Assembly: GCA_958405195.1 (NCBI GenBank)
Contig: CATYDM010000001.1
Location: forward strand, 62,001 to 126,000
From: an uncultured Collinsella sp.
GTDB lineage: Bacteria; Actinomycetota; Coriobacteriia; Coriobacteriales; Coriobacteriaceae
Direction: 5' to 3'
Length of the DNA: 64,000 bases
Under the pieces are notes generated by a model. It saw only the letters and a list, made by a program, of their open reading frames with translations. It was not told the origin of the DNA and made no database searches. How positions within the stretch are numbered: the first letter of the stretch is position 1; each line of letters begins with the position of its first letter. Made by a program: the position numbers and the translations under genes. This document shows, in pieces, positions 25,520 through 34,535 of this stretch.

Positions 25520-26797
25520 CTAGTCCAGACCACTAAACGAAGGATACGCGCTCTCGCCGTGCTGACTCGCATCCAGGCCCAGCGGCTCGTCGGCCTCGTC
25601 CACGCGCAGGCTGCCGTGGAACAGCGCCTTGACCACCGCGGCGATCACCAAATCGAGCACCAGCACAATAGCGACCGTCACCACAATGCCCAAAATCTGC
25701 GAGATGAGCAACGACACGTCGCCCGTGTAGAGCAGGCCGCCCTTACCGGTCCACGAGAGCTCCGGCACGCAGAACAGGCCCGTGAGCACGCCGCCCAAGA
25801 TGCCGCCAATGCCGTGGCAACCGAACGCGTCGAGCGCATCATCGTAGCCGAACTTGGTCTTAAGATGACTGATGGCCAAGTAGCAGACGGGCGACACGAT
25901 CAGGCCCATAACCAGCGCTGCCCACGGCTCGACAAAGCCCGCGCCGGGCGTGACCACCACAAGGCCCGCAACCAAACCGGTGCTGGCACCCACCAGCGTG
26001 GGGCGGCCGGTATGCACGCGTTCGACGGCAAGCCACGAGACCATGCCTGCCGCGCTGGCCGTCACGGTGTTGAGGATGGCGAGTGCCGCCACGGCATCGG
26101 CCTTAAACTCGCTGCCGCCGTTAAAGCCAAACCAGCCAAACCAAAGCAGGCCGGCGCCTAGCGCCACAAACGGCACGTTATGCGGACGATAGCTCACCAT
26201 GCCAAAGCCGCGACGACGGCCGAGCATTAAGCAGAGAATCAGGCCCGTCAGACCGGACGAGATGTGCACCACGTCGCCGCCGGCAAAGTCGAGTGCGCCG
26301 ATGATGTCGCCGATAAAGGAGCCCTCGCCGCCCCAGACCATGTGGGCGAGCGGCGCATAGACCACGAGCAGCCAAATGCCCAGGAAGGCCGTCATGGCAC
26401 CAAACTTAACGCGGCCGGCCAGGCTGCCCGTGACGATAGCGGCCGTGATCATGGCAAACGCCATCTGAAAGGCGATGTTAATGATCCGAGGATAGACGGC
26501 GCCATCCGCGGCATTGCCCTCAGCCGCCTGCAGCACCTGGCCGAGCACCGGCAGGCACAGCAGCTGGTCAAGGCCTCCAATAAACGGACTCGAGCCGTTA
26601 CCGCCATAGGCCAGCGACCAGCCGGCAACAATCCACAGTACACCGACCAAACCAATGGCGCCAAAGCACATGAGCATGGTGTTGATGACATTTTTGCGCC
26701 TGGACAGGCCGCCATAGAAAAACGCCAGACCCGGTGTCATTAAAAACACGAGCATGGTGCAGACGAGCATAAACGTTGTCGATCCTGTATCGTACAT
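25520..26797 (-). CDS. amt: Ammonium transporter (Amt/MEP/Rh family)
   Basis: The ATG at 26797 (GGGAGAG upstream) gives 425 residues with about 11 membrane helices. Hallmarks are LAFFYGGLSRRKNVINTML, the twin pore histidines in VVHISSGLTGL and AFGCHGIGGILGG, and WFGWFGFNGGSEF. It moves ammonium/ammonia across the cytoplasmic membrane, gated by the PII protein encoded immediately downstream. A small palindrome (CTGGT-GTAG-ACCAG, 26855-26868) lies upstream and may be regulatory. Confidence 0.96.
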   Translation of the reverse strand: MYDTGSTTFMLVCTMLVFLMTPGLAFFYGGLSRRKNVINTMLMCFGAIGLVGVLWIVAGWSLAYGGNGSSPFIGGLDQLLCLPVLGQVLQAAEGNAADGAVYPRIINIAFQMAFAMITAAIVTGSLAGRVKFGAMTAFLGIWLLVVYAPLAHMVWGGEGSFIGDIIGALDFAGGDVVHISSGLTGLILCLMLGRRRGFGMVSYRPHNVPFVALGAGLLWFGWFGFNGGSEFKADAVAALAILNTVTASAAGMVSWLAVERVHTGRPTLVGASTGLVAGLVVVTPGAGFVEPWAALVMGLIVSPVCYLAISHLKTKFGYDDALDAFGCHGIGGILGGVLTGLFCVPELSWTGKGGLLYTGDVSLLISQILGIVVTVAIVLVLDLVIAAVVKALFHGSLRVDEADEPLGLDASQHGESAYPSFSGLD

Positions 26798-26854
26798 TCG
26801 CTCTCCCTTGGTCGCATGAACGTTGTCGGCGCCCATAATGCGGCCGAGGGGCAA

Positions 26855-26868
26855 CTGGTGTAGACCAG
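26855..26868. promoter_or_regulatory. Small palindrome upstream of amt
   Basis: CTGGT and ACCAG with a 4-base gap, about 58 bases upstream of the amt start. A related TTGGTCTGA occurs near 25493 in the amt-PII gap. A regulator site is possible; evidence is thin. Confidence 0.25.
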
Positions 26869-26995
26869 ATACGGCGTTGTTAAACGCTGCGTTGTCGAAT
26901 GGAAACGGTGCCGCAATCTTGGAAACGGCGCGGCAACGGACGCGAAACGGACGGGAAATACGCGAGCAAGGAAGCCGTGAGCGCGCCCGTCCCGG

Positions 26996-28015
26996 CTAGT
27001 GGCGGAACAGCTCGCGGGCTCGGTCGCGGAGATTAGTTGCTCGAATGACACCTTCGTAGCGATTGATGCGCAGACGCGGGAAGGCGTTAAAGAAGCGTAG
27101 GTCGCGGCGGCTGAGCGACACGCTTGGCACCGGACGGCTCATGCGCTTGCCGGCAAGGCGACGACTGAGCGACGGACGCGGCATGTTCGGCGCGGCATCG
27201 GCCACGCGGCGGGCAGCGAGCGCCAGGCCGCGAGCACCATCCGAGATAAACGTCGGCATCGAAGCCTTCTCGCGCAGGGCATCGAGCGCGGCGTCACCCA
27301 GCTCGGCCAGCCACGCGTTAACGGCACGGCTACGGATGTGCGTCTGTGCCACCGAGTCAATCGTAGAATCGGGAATACGTTCGAGCATTGAGTCCGAGGC
27401 ATCGGCAAGCGACTCATTGATGCGGTCGGCAAGGTCGGCCCGGACGCGCTCCAGCTGATCAGACAGACGCCGCCAGCTCGCCAACGAGCACACCGCGTCG
27501 ACCATCATCGCGACCGCGACGATAAAGGCGGACAGTCGCACAATCAGCACCGGCAGATGGCCAAGCAGCCCCAGCAATGCCGGCTCCACTAAACGGCAAA
27601 TACACAACGCACCCAAGCCAAACGCGCAGGCCCAGTACAGACAGATGCGTCCGTGCAGGTTAAACGGCAGGTGCGAGTAATCCCAAAAGCGAGCGCCCGT
27701 TGTTTTTTCCAGCAGCACGCCCACGCTGTACTCAATCACGCTGCATACGAGCGCTGCAGCGACAAACTGGCTCGAGGCATCCGGAATCCCGCGCAACAGC
27801 AGCCAGCAGGCAATGCCGCCCACACCATAGATGGGACAACACGGCCCCAGCAAAAAGCCACTGTTGGCAAATCGTCCGTGATTGAGCATGGCGCATACTG
27901 TCGACTCCCATGCCCAACCGCAAAACCCGTAAAAGGCAAACGAGAGCACCAGTGCCGAGAGTGGGCAGGCGGCAAGCGTCGCGCCGCAAAACGCCATATC
28001 AATCGCGGTCCCCAC
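26996..28015 (-). CDS. CmpB-type putative ABC transporter permease (pfam ABC_trans_CmpB)
   Basis: 339 residues from a GTG at 28015, with GGAGAGG 7-8 bases upstream and only three bases after the upstream stop codon. The N-terminal 190 residues hold about five to six helices with YGFCGWAWES, NSGFLLGPCCPIYGVG and FWDYSHLPFNLHGRICL, all typical of CmpB membrane proteins. The C-terminal 140 residues are a basic, cytoplasmic, helical tail. Despite the name no ATPase is nearby. It is co-transcribed with the HD-domain protein; the pairing is common in Firmicutes and Actinomycetota but its role is unknown. Confidence 0.75.
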   Translation of the reverse strand: MGTAIDMAFCGATLAACPLSALVLSFAFYGFCGWAWESTVCAMLNHGRFANSGFLLGPCCPIYGVGGIACWLLLRGIPDASSQFVAAALVCSVIEYSVGVLLEKTTGARFWDYSHLPFNLHGRICLYWACAFGLGALCICRLVEPALLGLLGHLPVLIVRLSAFIVAVAMMVDAVCSLASWRRLSDQLERVRADLADRINESLADASDSMLERIPDSTIDSVAQTHIRSRAVNAWLAELGDAALDALREKASMPTFISDGARGLALAARRVADAAPNMPRPSLSRRLAGKRMSRPVPSVSLSRRDLRFFNAFPRLRINRYEGVIRATNLRDRARELFRH

Positions 28016-28018
28016 CGT

Positions 28019-28555
28019 CTACCCTCTCCTCTTTTCGCTCGATGCTTTACTCACGCTATCGTCCGTCTCGTCCTTGCGCGGCAGGCGGCCGGCGACCGTC
28101 TCACGCAGAGCACACCATTTATCCGCCAGGCAAACAATCCACGCCTCGCGACACGTCGGCGGCACCGGCACCAGCGGAAACATATGCCGCACGATAATAT
28201 TCCGCTCGCGCGGCGTCAGCTCAAAATCTTCCTCGGCACGCGCCAGAGCAAAAAATGGATGCCGGAATCCGTGCAGTCGATGGCTCGGGTCGGGATCGTG
28301 CCAGTCATAGAGAAAGTAGTCGTGCAGCAAGGCCCCGCGCAGCAACGAAGCACGGTCGACCGAAATGCCAGCACGGCCCAAGCGCTCGGCAAAGGACAGG
28401 CTCGCCCGCGCCACCGAGATCACATGCGCATACACCGTCACATCGCCATGCTGGATAAACTCGCGCGTCAGGTCCAAACGGCCCGCCTGTGCCAGTTGAC
28501 GGGCAGCATGGTCTACTTCGCACGCGATTTTCTCGGCACGAACGGCATCGGACAT
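28019..28555 (-). CDS. HD domain protein (predicted metal-dependent phosphohydrolase)
   Basis: The ATG at 28555 (AAGGAGG four bases upstream) gives 178 residues. An HD signature is visible as YAHVISVARASL (first His) and LLRGALLHDYFLYDWHD (His-Asp), with HPFFALARAEEDFELTPRERNIIVRHMF behind it and LADKWCAL (last Asp). HD proteins of this size hydrolyse nucleotides or other phosphoesters; substrate unknown. It is the first gene of an operon with the CmpB protein. Confidence 0.85.
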   Translation of the reverse strand: MSDAVRAEKIACEVDHAARQLAQAGRLDLTREFIQHGDVTVYAHVISVARASLSFAERLGRAGISVDRASLLRGALLHDYFLYDWHDPDPSHRLHGFRHPFFALARAEEDFELTPRERNIIVRHMFPLVPVPPTCREAWIVCLADKWCALRETVAGRLPRKDETDDSVSKASSEKRRG

Positions 28556-28783
28556 GCTGCCTCCTTCCGGCGGCTCATGGCGGCAAGCCACGGCCTGTGC
28601 ACAATCGATAAAAACATCATGGAACACATCAGTATGGCATCGGACAAAACGTTTTGCCCCACCAGTTGGCGAATTACCGCGCCGCCGTCACATATCAAAC
28701 GCCAAAATGTGCGAGACTGTCTTGTGCAATTGTGTCGGCCGAGGGAGCGCCGGCGCTCGATTCGCATGGAGTAACCCACAACG

Positions 28784-30565
28784 ATGCTGCTTACGCAAAC
28801 GACAACGCCCGAGGACGTCAAGGCTCTTAATCGTGCCGAGCTCCCGCAGCTCTGCGACGAGATTCGCCACGCCATCCTCGAAAGCTCCGCCGCCGTCGGC
28901 GGGCACGTTGCCCCCAACCTGGGCGTCGTTGAGCTCACGGTCGCGCTCCATCGCGTGTTTAACTCCCCCACCGACAAAATTGTCTTTGACGTTTCGCACC
29001 AGACCTACGCCCACAAGGCGCTGACTGGGCGCGCGTACACTTATATCGATCCGGAGCGTTATGGTGAGGCTTCTGGCTTTGCCAATCCCGACGAGTCCGA
29101 GCACGACCTGTTTGCCATGGGTCATACCTCGACCTCGGTGAGCTTGGGCTGCGGCCTTGCCCACGCGCGCGACCTGGCGGGTGACACGTATAACGTCATT
29201 ACCGTTATTGGCGACGGTTCGCTTTCGGGCGGCCTGGCGTTTGAGGGCTTTAACAATGCCGCCGAGCTCGACAGCAACCTGATCATCATCGTCAACGATA
29301 ACGACCAGTCCATTGCCGAGAACCATGGCGGCCTGTACCGCAATCTGGCCGAGCTGCGCGCCAGCAACGGCACCTGTGAGCGCAACGTTTTCCGCGCGAT
29401 GGGGCTCGACTACCGCTATCTGGACGCCGGCAACGATGTCCAAGCGCTAGTCGATACGCTGCAGGAGTTGCGCGATATCGATCACCCCATCGTGCTGCAC
29501 GTCTCGACCGCCAAGGGCAAGGGCTTTGAGCCGGCCCAGAGCGACCCCGAACACTGGCATCATGTGGGACCCTTCGATATGGCAACCGGCCGCAATCTTT
29601 GCCCGGGTCATCCGAGCGAGCCTGCGCCGCGCACCTATGCCGACATTACGGGCGAGGCGCTCAGCGCCGCCATCAAGCGCGATTCGCAGGTCGTGGGCAT
29701 CACGGCCGCCACGCCCTACATCATGGGCTTTACACCCGAGCTTCGCGCTGCCGCCGGCAAACAGTTCGTCGATGTGGGCATTGCCGAGGAGCACGCCGTG
29801 ACCTTTGCCACCGCGCTTGCGCGCTCGGGCGCCAAGCCAGTCTTTGGTGTGTACGGCACGTTTTTGCAGCGCGCCTACGACGAGCTGTGGCACGATCTGT
29901 GCCTCAACGACGCCCCCGCAACCATCTTGGTGTTTGGCGCGTCGATCTTTGGCACCACGTCCGAGACGCACCTTTCGTTCTTTGATATTTCCATGCTGGG
30001 CGGTCTTCCCAACATGCGCTACTTGGCTCCGGCCTGCATGGAGGAATATCTGTCCATGCTGAGCTGGTCACTCGACCACCGCGAGCATCCCGTGGCGATC
30101 CGCGTACCGGGCATCGGCCTGGTTAGCCGCCCCGATTTGGCGCCCGCCGAGGGCACCGATTACGGCGTCGCGCGCTACAACGTCGTACGTCAGGGCCGCG
30201 ATGTGGCCGTGCTTGCATTTGGCGATTTCTTTGAGCTGGGCGAGCGCGTGACAAACCGCCTGGCCGCCGAGTACGGCATCGAGGCCACGCTCGTCAACCC
30301 GCGCTTTGCAACCGAGCTCGACCGCGAGTTCCTCGACAGCCTTGCCGCCGAGCATCGCGTTGTCGTCACCCTCGAGGACGGCATCTTGGACGGTGGCTGG
30401 GGCGAGCGCGTCGCGTGCTACCTGGCCTGCACGCCCGTGCGCACGCGCACCTTCGGCATCGCCAAGGGCTTCCCCGACCGCTACGACCCCAACGAACTGC
30501 TCGCGCAGAACGGCATGACGGTCGAGAACATGGCCGCCGAAACCGCAAGGCTACTCAACGAGTAA
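28784..30565 (+). CDS. 1-deoxy-D-xylulose-5-phosphate synthase family protein (DXS-like, non-canonical)
   Basis: 593 residues, shorter than the usual 620-640. The thiamine-diphosphate motif is visible as VIGDGSLSGGLAFEGFNN and the catalytic Glu in VGIAEEHAVTFATAL. The N-terminus has APNLGVVELTVALH and DVSHQTYAHKALTGR. DXS makes DXP from pyruvate and glyceraldehyde 3-phosphate for isoprenoids, thiamine and pyridoxal. The canonical DRAG-x-x-G-x-DG-x-THQG segment is replaced by FGASIFGTTSETHLS, so the usual phosphate-binding Arg is missing while IRVPG keeps the second one. Substrate use may therefore differ. Monocistronic with a strong terminator. Confidence 0.8.
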   Translation: MLLTQTTTPEDVKALNRAELPQLCDEIRHAILESSAAVGGHVAPNLGVVELTVALHRVFNSPTDKIVFDVSHQTYAHKALTGRAYTYIDPERYGEASGFANPDESEHDLFAMGHTSTSVSLGCGLAHARDLAGDTYNVITVIGDGSLSGGLAFEGFNNAAELDSNLIIIVNDNDQSIAENHGGLYRNLAELRASNGTCERNVFRAMGLDYRYLDAGNDVQALVDTLQELRDIDHPIVLHVSTAKGKGFEPAQSDPEHWHHVGPFDMATGRNLCPGHPSEPAPRTYADITGEALSAAIKRDSQVVGITAATPYIMGFTPELRAAAGKQFVDVGIAEEHAVTFATALARSGAKPVFGVYGTFLQRAYDELWHDLCLNDAPATILVFGASIFGTTSETHLSFFDISMLGGLPNMRYLAPACMEEYLSMLSWSLDHREHPVAIRVPGIGLVSRPDLAPAEGTDYGVARYNVVRQGRDVAVLAFGDFFELGERVTNRLAAEYGIEATLVNPRFATELDREFLDSLAAEHRVVVTLEDGILDGGWGERVACYLACTPVRTRTFGIAKGFPDRYDPNELLAQNGMTVENMAAETARLLNE

Positions 30566-30566
30566 G

Positions 30567-30607
30567 AAAACCTCCGCAAGGAAAGCACCCCTGCGGAGGT
30601 TTTTATT
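30567..30607 (+). terminator. Terminator of the DXS-like gene
   Basis: Perfect 12-base arms AAAACCTCCGCA and TGCGGAGGTTTT, loop of 13, followed by TATTTTC. Confidence 0.92.
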
Positions 30608-30622
30608 TTCGCGACGCGATTA

Positions 30623-30839
30623 TCTCAATCTGTAACATCTAGGGCCCGAATTCCCGTCTAACTGTTACAGATCTAGACAAGACGTCTTAGTCCCTGACCT
30701 TTGTCTCAATCTGTAACAGATAGAGACCTTTTAGCCATCCAGATGTTACAGATCGAGACATTCGAATTCCCCTGAAGTGAAAATCTCGATCTGTAACAGG
30801 TAGAACCCATTTCCTCGTCTAACTGTTACAGATTGAGAC
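30623..30839. repeat. Array of three ~57-bp imperfect palindromes at ~80-bp spacing
   Basis: Units at 30623-30678, 30703-30759 and 30784-30839. Each begins (G)TCTC(A/G)ATCTGTAACA and ends with the reverse complement TGTTACAGAT(C/T)(G/T)AGAC, with different 10-20-base centres. Each can form a long hairpin. This fills most of the non-coding interval 30608-30949. It is not a CRISPR array because the units are palindromes, the spacers are short and they are not uniform. Confidence 0.8.
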
Positions 30840-30873
30840 AAAGCAGCGAGACAGGCCACCGCATCTGCAAGAA

Positions 30874-30905
30874 CTACCACAAAGGTGCCCGTCCCTTTTT
30901 GGTAG
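30874..30905. repeat. Hybrid palindromic repeat between the array and the binding-protein promoter
   Basis: CTACCACAAAG (30874-30884) and CTTTTTGGTAG (30895-30905) pair with one mismatch around GTGCCCGTCC. One arm is family B-like (CACAAAG), the other family A-like (TTTTTGG). Confidence 0.65.
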
Positions 30906-30949
30906 GTAGAATTACCCATAAGGTAAGTATGTTTCTGAGTTATTTCGTG

Positions 30950-30979
30950 TTGACCCATTTGAGCGCGATAGGGTATAAC
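30950..30979 (+). promoter_or_regulatory. Promoter of the amino-acid ABC importer operon
   Basis: TTGACC (30950-30955), an 18-base spacer and TATAAC (30974-30979), about 44 bases before the start codon, with AAAGGTG as ribosome-binding site. Confidence 0.7.
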
Positions 30980-31022
30980 TCTACTCAACCGCTAGGGATT
31001 TTATTGAGAAAGGTGTTCTACC

Positions 31023-32018
31023 ATGAGCAAGAACCTCTCCCAGCAGGTCGTTCTCGACCGCCGCGGCTTCGTTGCCGCCACCTTCGCAACCGTCGCCGGC
31101 CTTGGTCTTGCCGGCTGCTCCGACACCAGCGCCGAGGCCGACAAGGGTTCCGCCGCCGGCTCCTCCAAGGGCTCCGAGGATACCGAAGCTTCCACCACGC
31201 TCGACGCTAAGGCATTCGACAAGCTCGTCGACAACGGCCCCAAGGCCGATGACGACGCCATCGCCGCCAGCACCTGGGCCACGGCCGTCAAGGACGCCGG
31301 CGTCTTTAAGATCGGCGGCGTTCAGACCTCTACGCTCTTCTCCCTCCTCAACGAGAAAGACGGTCAGACCCGCGGCTTCGACGCCGGTATCGCACAGCTC
31401 CTGTCCAACTACATTCTGGGCGAGAACAAGGTCGAGATCACCCAGGTGACCTCGGACACGCGCGAGTCCGTCCTGCAGAACGGCCAGGTCGACGCCGTCT
31501 TTGCCACCTACACCATCACTGACGAGCGCAAGAAGCTTGTCTCCTTTGCCGGCCCCTACTACTACACCCAGCAGGCCATCCTGGTGCTCGCCGATAACGA
31601 CGACATTAAGAGCGTCGACGACCTGGCCGACAAGAACGTCGCCGTCCAGTCCGGCTCCAACGGCCCCGCCATCCTGGAGGAGTTCGCTCCCAAGGCCAGC
31701 CAGCAGGAGTTCAAGACCGACGAGGAGGCCCGCCAGGCACTCCAGCAGGGCCGCGTTGACGCCTACGTCATCGATAACAACATGCAGCAGAGCGCCCTGG
31801 TCCGCGAGCCCGGTAAGTACAAGATCGCCGGCAAGCCCTTCGGCAGCAAGGAGCCCTATGGCATTGGCCTGCCGCTCGATTCCGACGGCGTCGCCTTTGT
31901 CAACGACTTCCTTAAGAAGATCGAGGACGATGGCACCTGGACCGAGCTGTGGCAGATCTGCATCGGCGACCGTACGGGCGACACCAACGTTCCCGAGCTG
32001 CCCGAGATCGGCGCCTAG
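31023..32018 (+). CDS. Amino-acid ABC transporter substrate-binding lipoprotein
   Basis: 331 residues. The signal peptide carries a twin-arginine-like DRRGF followed by a hydrophobic stretch and the lipobox LAGC (Cys about 33), so it is a lipoprotein that Lgt would modify. A Ser/Gly/Glu-rich linker follows, then the family 3 solute-binding fold (GQTRGFDAGIAQLLSNYILG, VDAVFATYTITDERKKLVSFAGPYYYTQQ, NVAVQSGSNG, KEPYGIGLP). The closest functional type is glutamate/glutamine (GluB-like) binding. It is the first gene of a four-gene importer. A hairpin after it may favour its higher expression. Confidence 0.93.
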   Translation: MSKNLSQQVVLDRRGFVAATFATVAGLGLAGCSDTSAEADKGSAAGSSKGSEDTEASTTLDAKAFDKLVDNGPKADDDAIAASTWATAVKDAGVFKIGGVQTSTLFSLLNEKDGQTRGFDAGIAQLLSNYILGENKVEITQVTSDTRESVLQNGQVDAVFATYTITDERKKLVSFAGPYYYTQQAILVLADNDDIKSVDDLADKNVAVQSGSNGPAILEEFAPKASQQEFKTDEEARQALQQGRVDAYVIDNNMQQSALVREPGKYKIAGKPFGSKEPYGIGLPLDSDGVAFVNDFLKKIEDDGTWTELWQICIGDRTGDTNVPELPEIGA

Positions 32019-32106
32019 GCAGCGAGCCTGGTAACGGCCGCAACGAAACCATACGGAAACGCACGATGCGCTTTATTGCGGTAAACTGTTTCCTCACTGA
32101 GTTGTC

Positions 32107-32135
32107 GGGGCTTCCGTACACACGGGAGCCCCTTT
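32107..32135 (+). terminator. Intra-operon partial terminator after the binding protein
   Basis: GGGGCTTCCG and CGGGAGCCCC pair (one G-T), followed by TTTCCTT, in the 138-base gap before the first permease. Such hairpins often leave the binding-protein mRNA in excess. Confidence 0.6.
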
Positions 32136-32156
32136 CCTTATCGGCGGGAGGTCCGC

Positions 32157-32816
32157 ATGAGTCTCTCCGAACTCTGGTCGCTCTATGGCCAGAACTATAT
32201 CGACGCGCTGCTAGCAACCTGGGGCATGACGCTTGAGTCGTTTGCCATCGCCATGGTGTTGGCCGTCGCCGTCACCGTGATGCGCGTGTCGCCGCTCAAG
32301 CCGCTGCGCGTCTTTGGCGACCTGTATGTCCAGGTCTTCCGTAACATCCCCGGCATCGCGCTGCTTATCATCGTCGTCTACGCGCTGCCGCCGCTCAAGG
32401 TCGTCCTGCCCTACCGCACCTGCGTTATCGTCGCCACGGTCCTTTTGGGCTCGGCCTTTGGCTCCGAGAACTTTATGAGCGGTATCAACACTGTTGGCGT
32501 CGGTCAGGTCGAAGCCGCACGTTCGCTCGGCATGAGCTTTAACCGCATCCTCGCCAAGATCGTGATTCCGCAGGCACTGCGCTCGAGTGTGTTGCCCATG
32601 ACCAACCTCTTTATCGCCGTCATGCTCACCACCGCGCTCGGCAGCCAGGTGCCGCTTAAGCCGCAGGAGCTCACCGGCGTGGTGAGCTACATTAACACGC
32701 GCTCGCTCGGCGGCGTCGCCGCGTTCTTTATCTCGGCGCTCGGCTACCTGGGCACGGCCTTTGTGGTGAGCCACATTGGCAACTATATCGATAAGAAGGT
32801 GAGGATCCTCCGATGA
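32157..32816 (+). CDS. Amino-acid ABC transporter permease (GluC-like)
   Basis: 219 residues with about five membrane helices. The binding-protein-dependent permease signature is visible as VGVGQVEAARSLGMSFNRILAKIVIPQALRSSVLPMTN, the EAA loop that contacts the ATPase. The ATG is preceded by GGGAGG. Its last four bases overlap the start of the next permease (ATGA). Confidence 0.92.
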   Translation: MSLSELWSLYGQNYIDALLATWGMTLESFAIAMVLAVAVTVMRVSPLKPLRVFGDLYVQVFRNIPGIALLIIVVYALPPLKVVLPYRTCVIVATVLLGSAFGSENFMSGINTVGVGQVEAARSLGMSFNRILAKIVIPQALRSSVLPMTNLFIAVMLTTALGSQVPLKPQELTGVVSYINTRSLGGVAAFFISALGYLGTAFVVSHIGNYIDKKVRILR

Positions 32817-33646
32817 ACAAGCATTCCTCCCCTGCACTTACCATGCGCGATGCGCTCTACGAGGCTCCCGGCCCCAAGATGCTCGCCAAGATTCGCATCG
32901 GCACCGCCATTTCGCTCGTTGCCGTGGCCGCGCTCATCGCTCTGGTACTGCAGCGCTTTTATGTGACCGGCCAGCTTTCGGTCCACTATTGGTATTTCTT
33001 TACGCACCTCACCACCTGGAAGTTCCTGCTTGCCGGCTTTGAGGGCACCGTTAAAGTCGCACTCACCGCCGGCGTCATTGCGCTGGTACTGGGCTTAGCC
33101 CTTATGCTCGGCCGCACCAGCGGAATCAAGCCGCTGCAGCTGGTCTGCCGCGTGCTCACCGATTTCTTCCGCGGTGTGCCGAGCCTGCTGTTTATCTACT
33201 TCTTCTTTTTGGTGCTGCCCCAGTACAAGATCTCGCTGCCATCGTTTTGGATGCTCACGCTGCCTGTCGCGCTCGCTGCGGCCGGCGTGCTCGCCGAGAT
33301 CTTCCGTGCCGGCGTCAACGCCGTGCCGCGCGGCCAGGTCGAGGCCGCCCAGGCACTCGGTCTCTCCAAAGCTAAAATCACCTTCAAAATCGTGTTGCCG
33401 CAGGCTATTCGATTTATCATTCCGTCGTTGATTTCGCAGCTTGTGGTCGTAGTCAAAGACACCACCGTCGCCTACGTTGTGAGCTACCCCGACCTCATGC
33501 AAAATGCCCGCGTGCTCATTACCAACTACGATGCACTCGTATCGGTCTACCTGGTAATCGCGGTCATCTACATCCTCATCAACGTCGCAATCAACAAGGC
33601 CGCCGTCTACGTTTCGCACAAGACCGGTGCGACCATCATCCGCTAA
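32813..33646 (+). CDS. Amino-acid ABC transporter permease (GluD-like)
   Basis: 277 residues, longer than its partner because of an N-terminal cytoplasmic stretch of about 30 residues. The EAA loop reads VPRGQVEAAQALGLSKAKITFKIVLPQAIRFIIPSLISQ, and FFRGVPSLLFIYFFFLVLPQ is typical of polar amino-acid permeases. It is translationally coupled to the preceding permease by an ATGA overlap. Confidence 0.92.
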   Translation: MNKHSSPALTMRDALYEAPGPKMLAKIRIGTAISLVAVAALIALVLQRFYVTGQLSVHYWYFFTHLTTWKFLLAGFEGTVKVALTAGVIALVLGLALMLGRTSGIKPLQLVCRVLTDFFRGVPSLLFIYFFFLVLPQYKISLPSFWMLTLPVALAAAGVLAEIFRAGVNAVPRGQVEAAQALGLSKAKITFKIVLPQAIRFIIPSLISQLVVVVKDTTVAYVVSYPDLMQNARVLITNYDALVSVYLVIAVIYILINVAINKAAVYVSHKTGATIIR

Positions 33647-33682
33647 CGCTTTACCATTTCGAGTCATAAGGAGCCGAGCACC

Positions 33683-34447
<765 letters not shown>

Positions 34448-34459
34448 CCCAATTGCCAC

Positions 34460-34492
34460 GCGGGGCAAATTCATCAGTAACATTTGCCCCGC
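34460..34492 (+). terminator. Hairpin after the importer operon
   Basis: Perfect 11-base arms GCGGGGCAAAT and ATTTGCCCCGC with an 11-base loop, 12 bases past the ATPase stop. It has no T-tract, so it may be an mRNA 3'-end hairpin rather than a full terminator. Confidence 0.55.
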
Positions 34493-34535
34493 GCCACCCC
34501 AGCACCATGTCCACCCGGATTCGAAAGCCGCACCC

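Noticed and set aside
30623..30839. Possible CRISPR array
   Set aside because: Units are palindromes with differing centres, short unequal spacers and alternating orientation; no cas genes.
31023..31120. Tat-exported binding protein
   Set aside because: DRRGF is Tat-like but lacks the full consensus, and the LAGC lipobox explains processing; Sec versus Tat cannot be settled from sequence.
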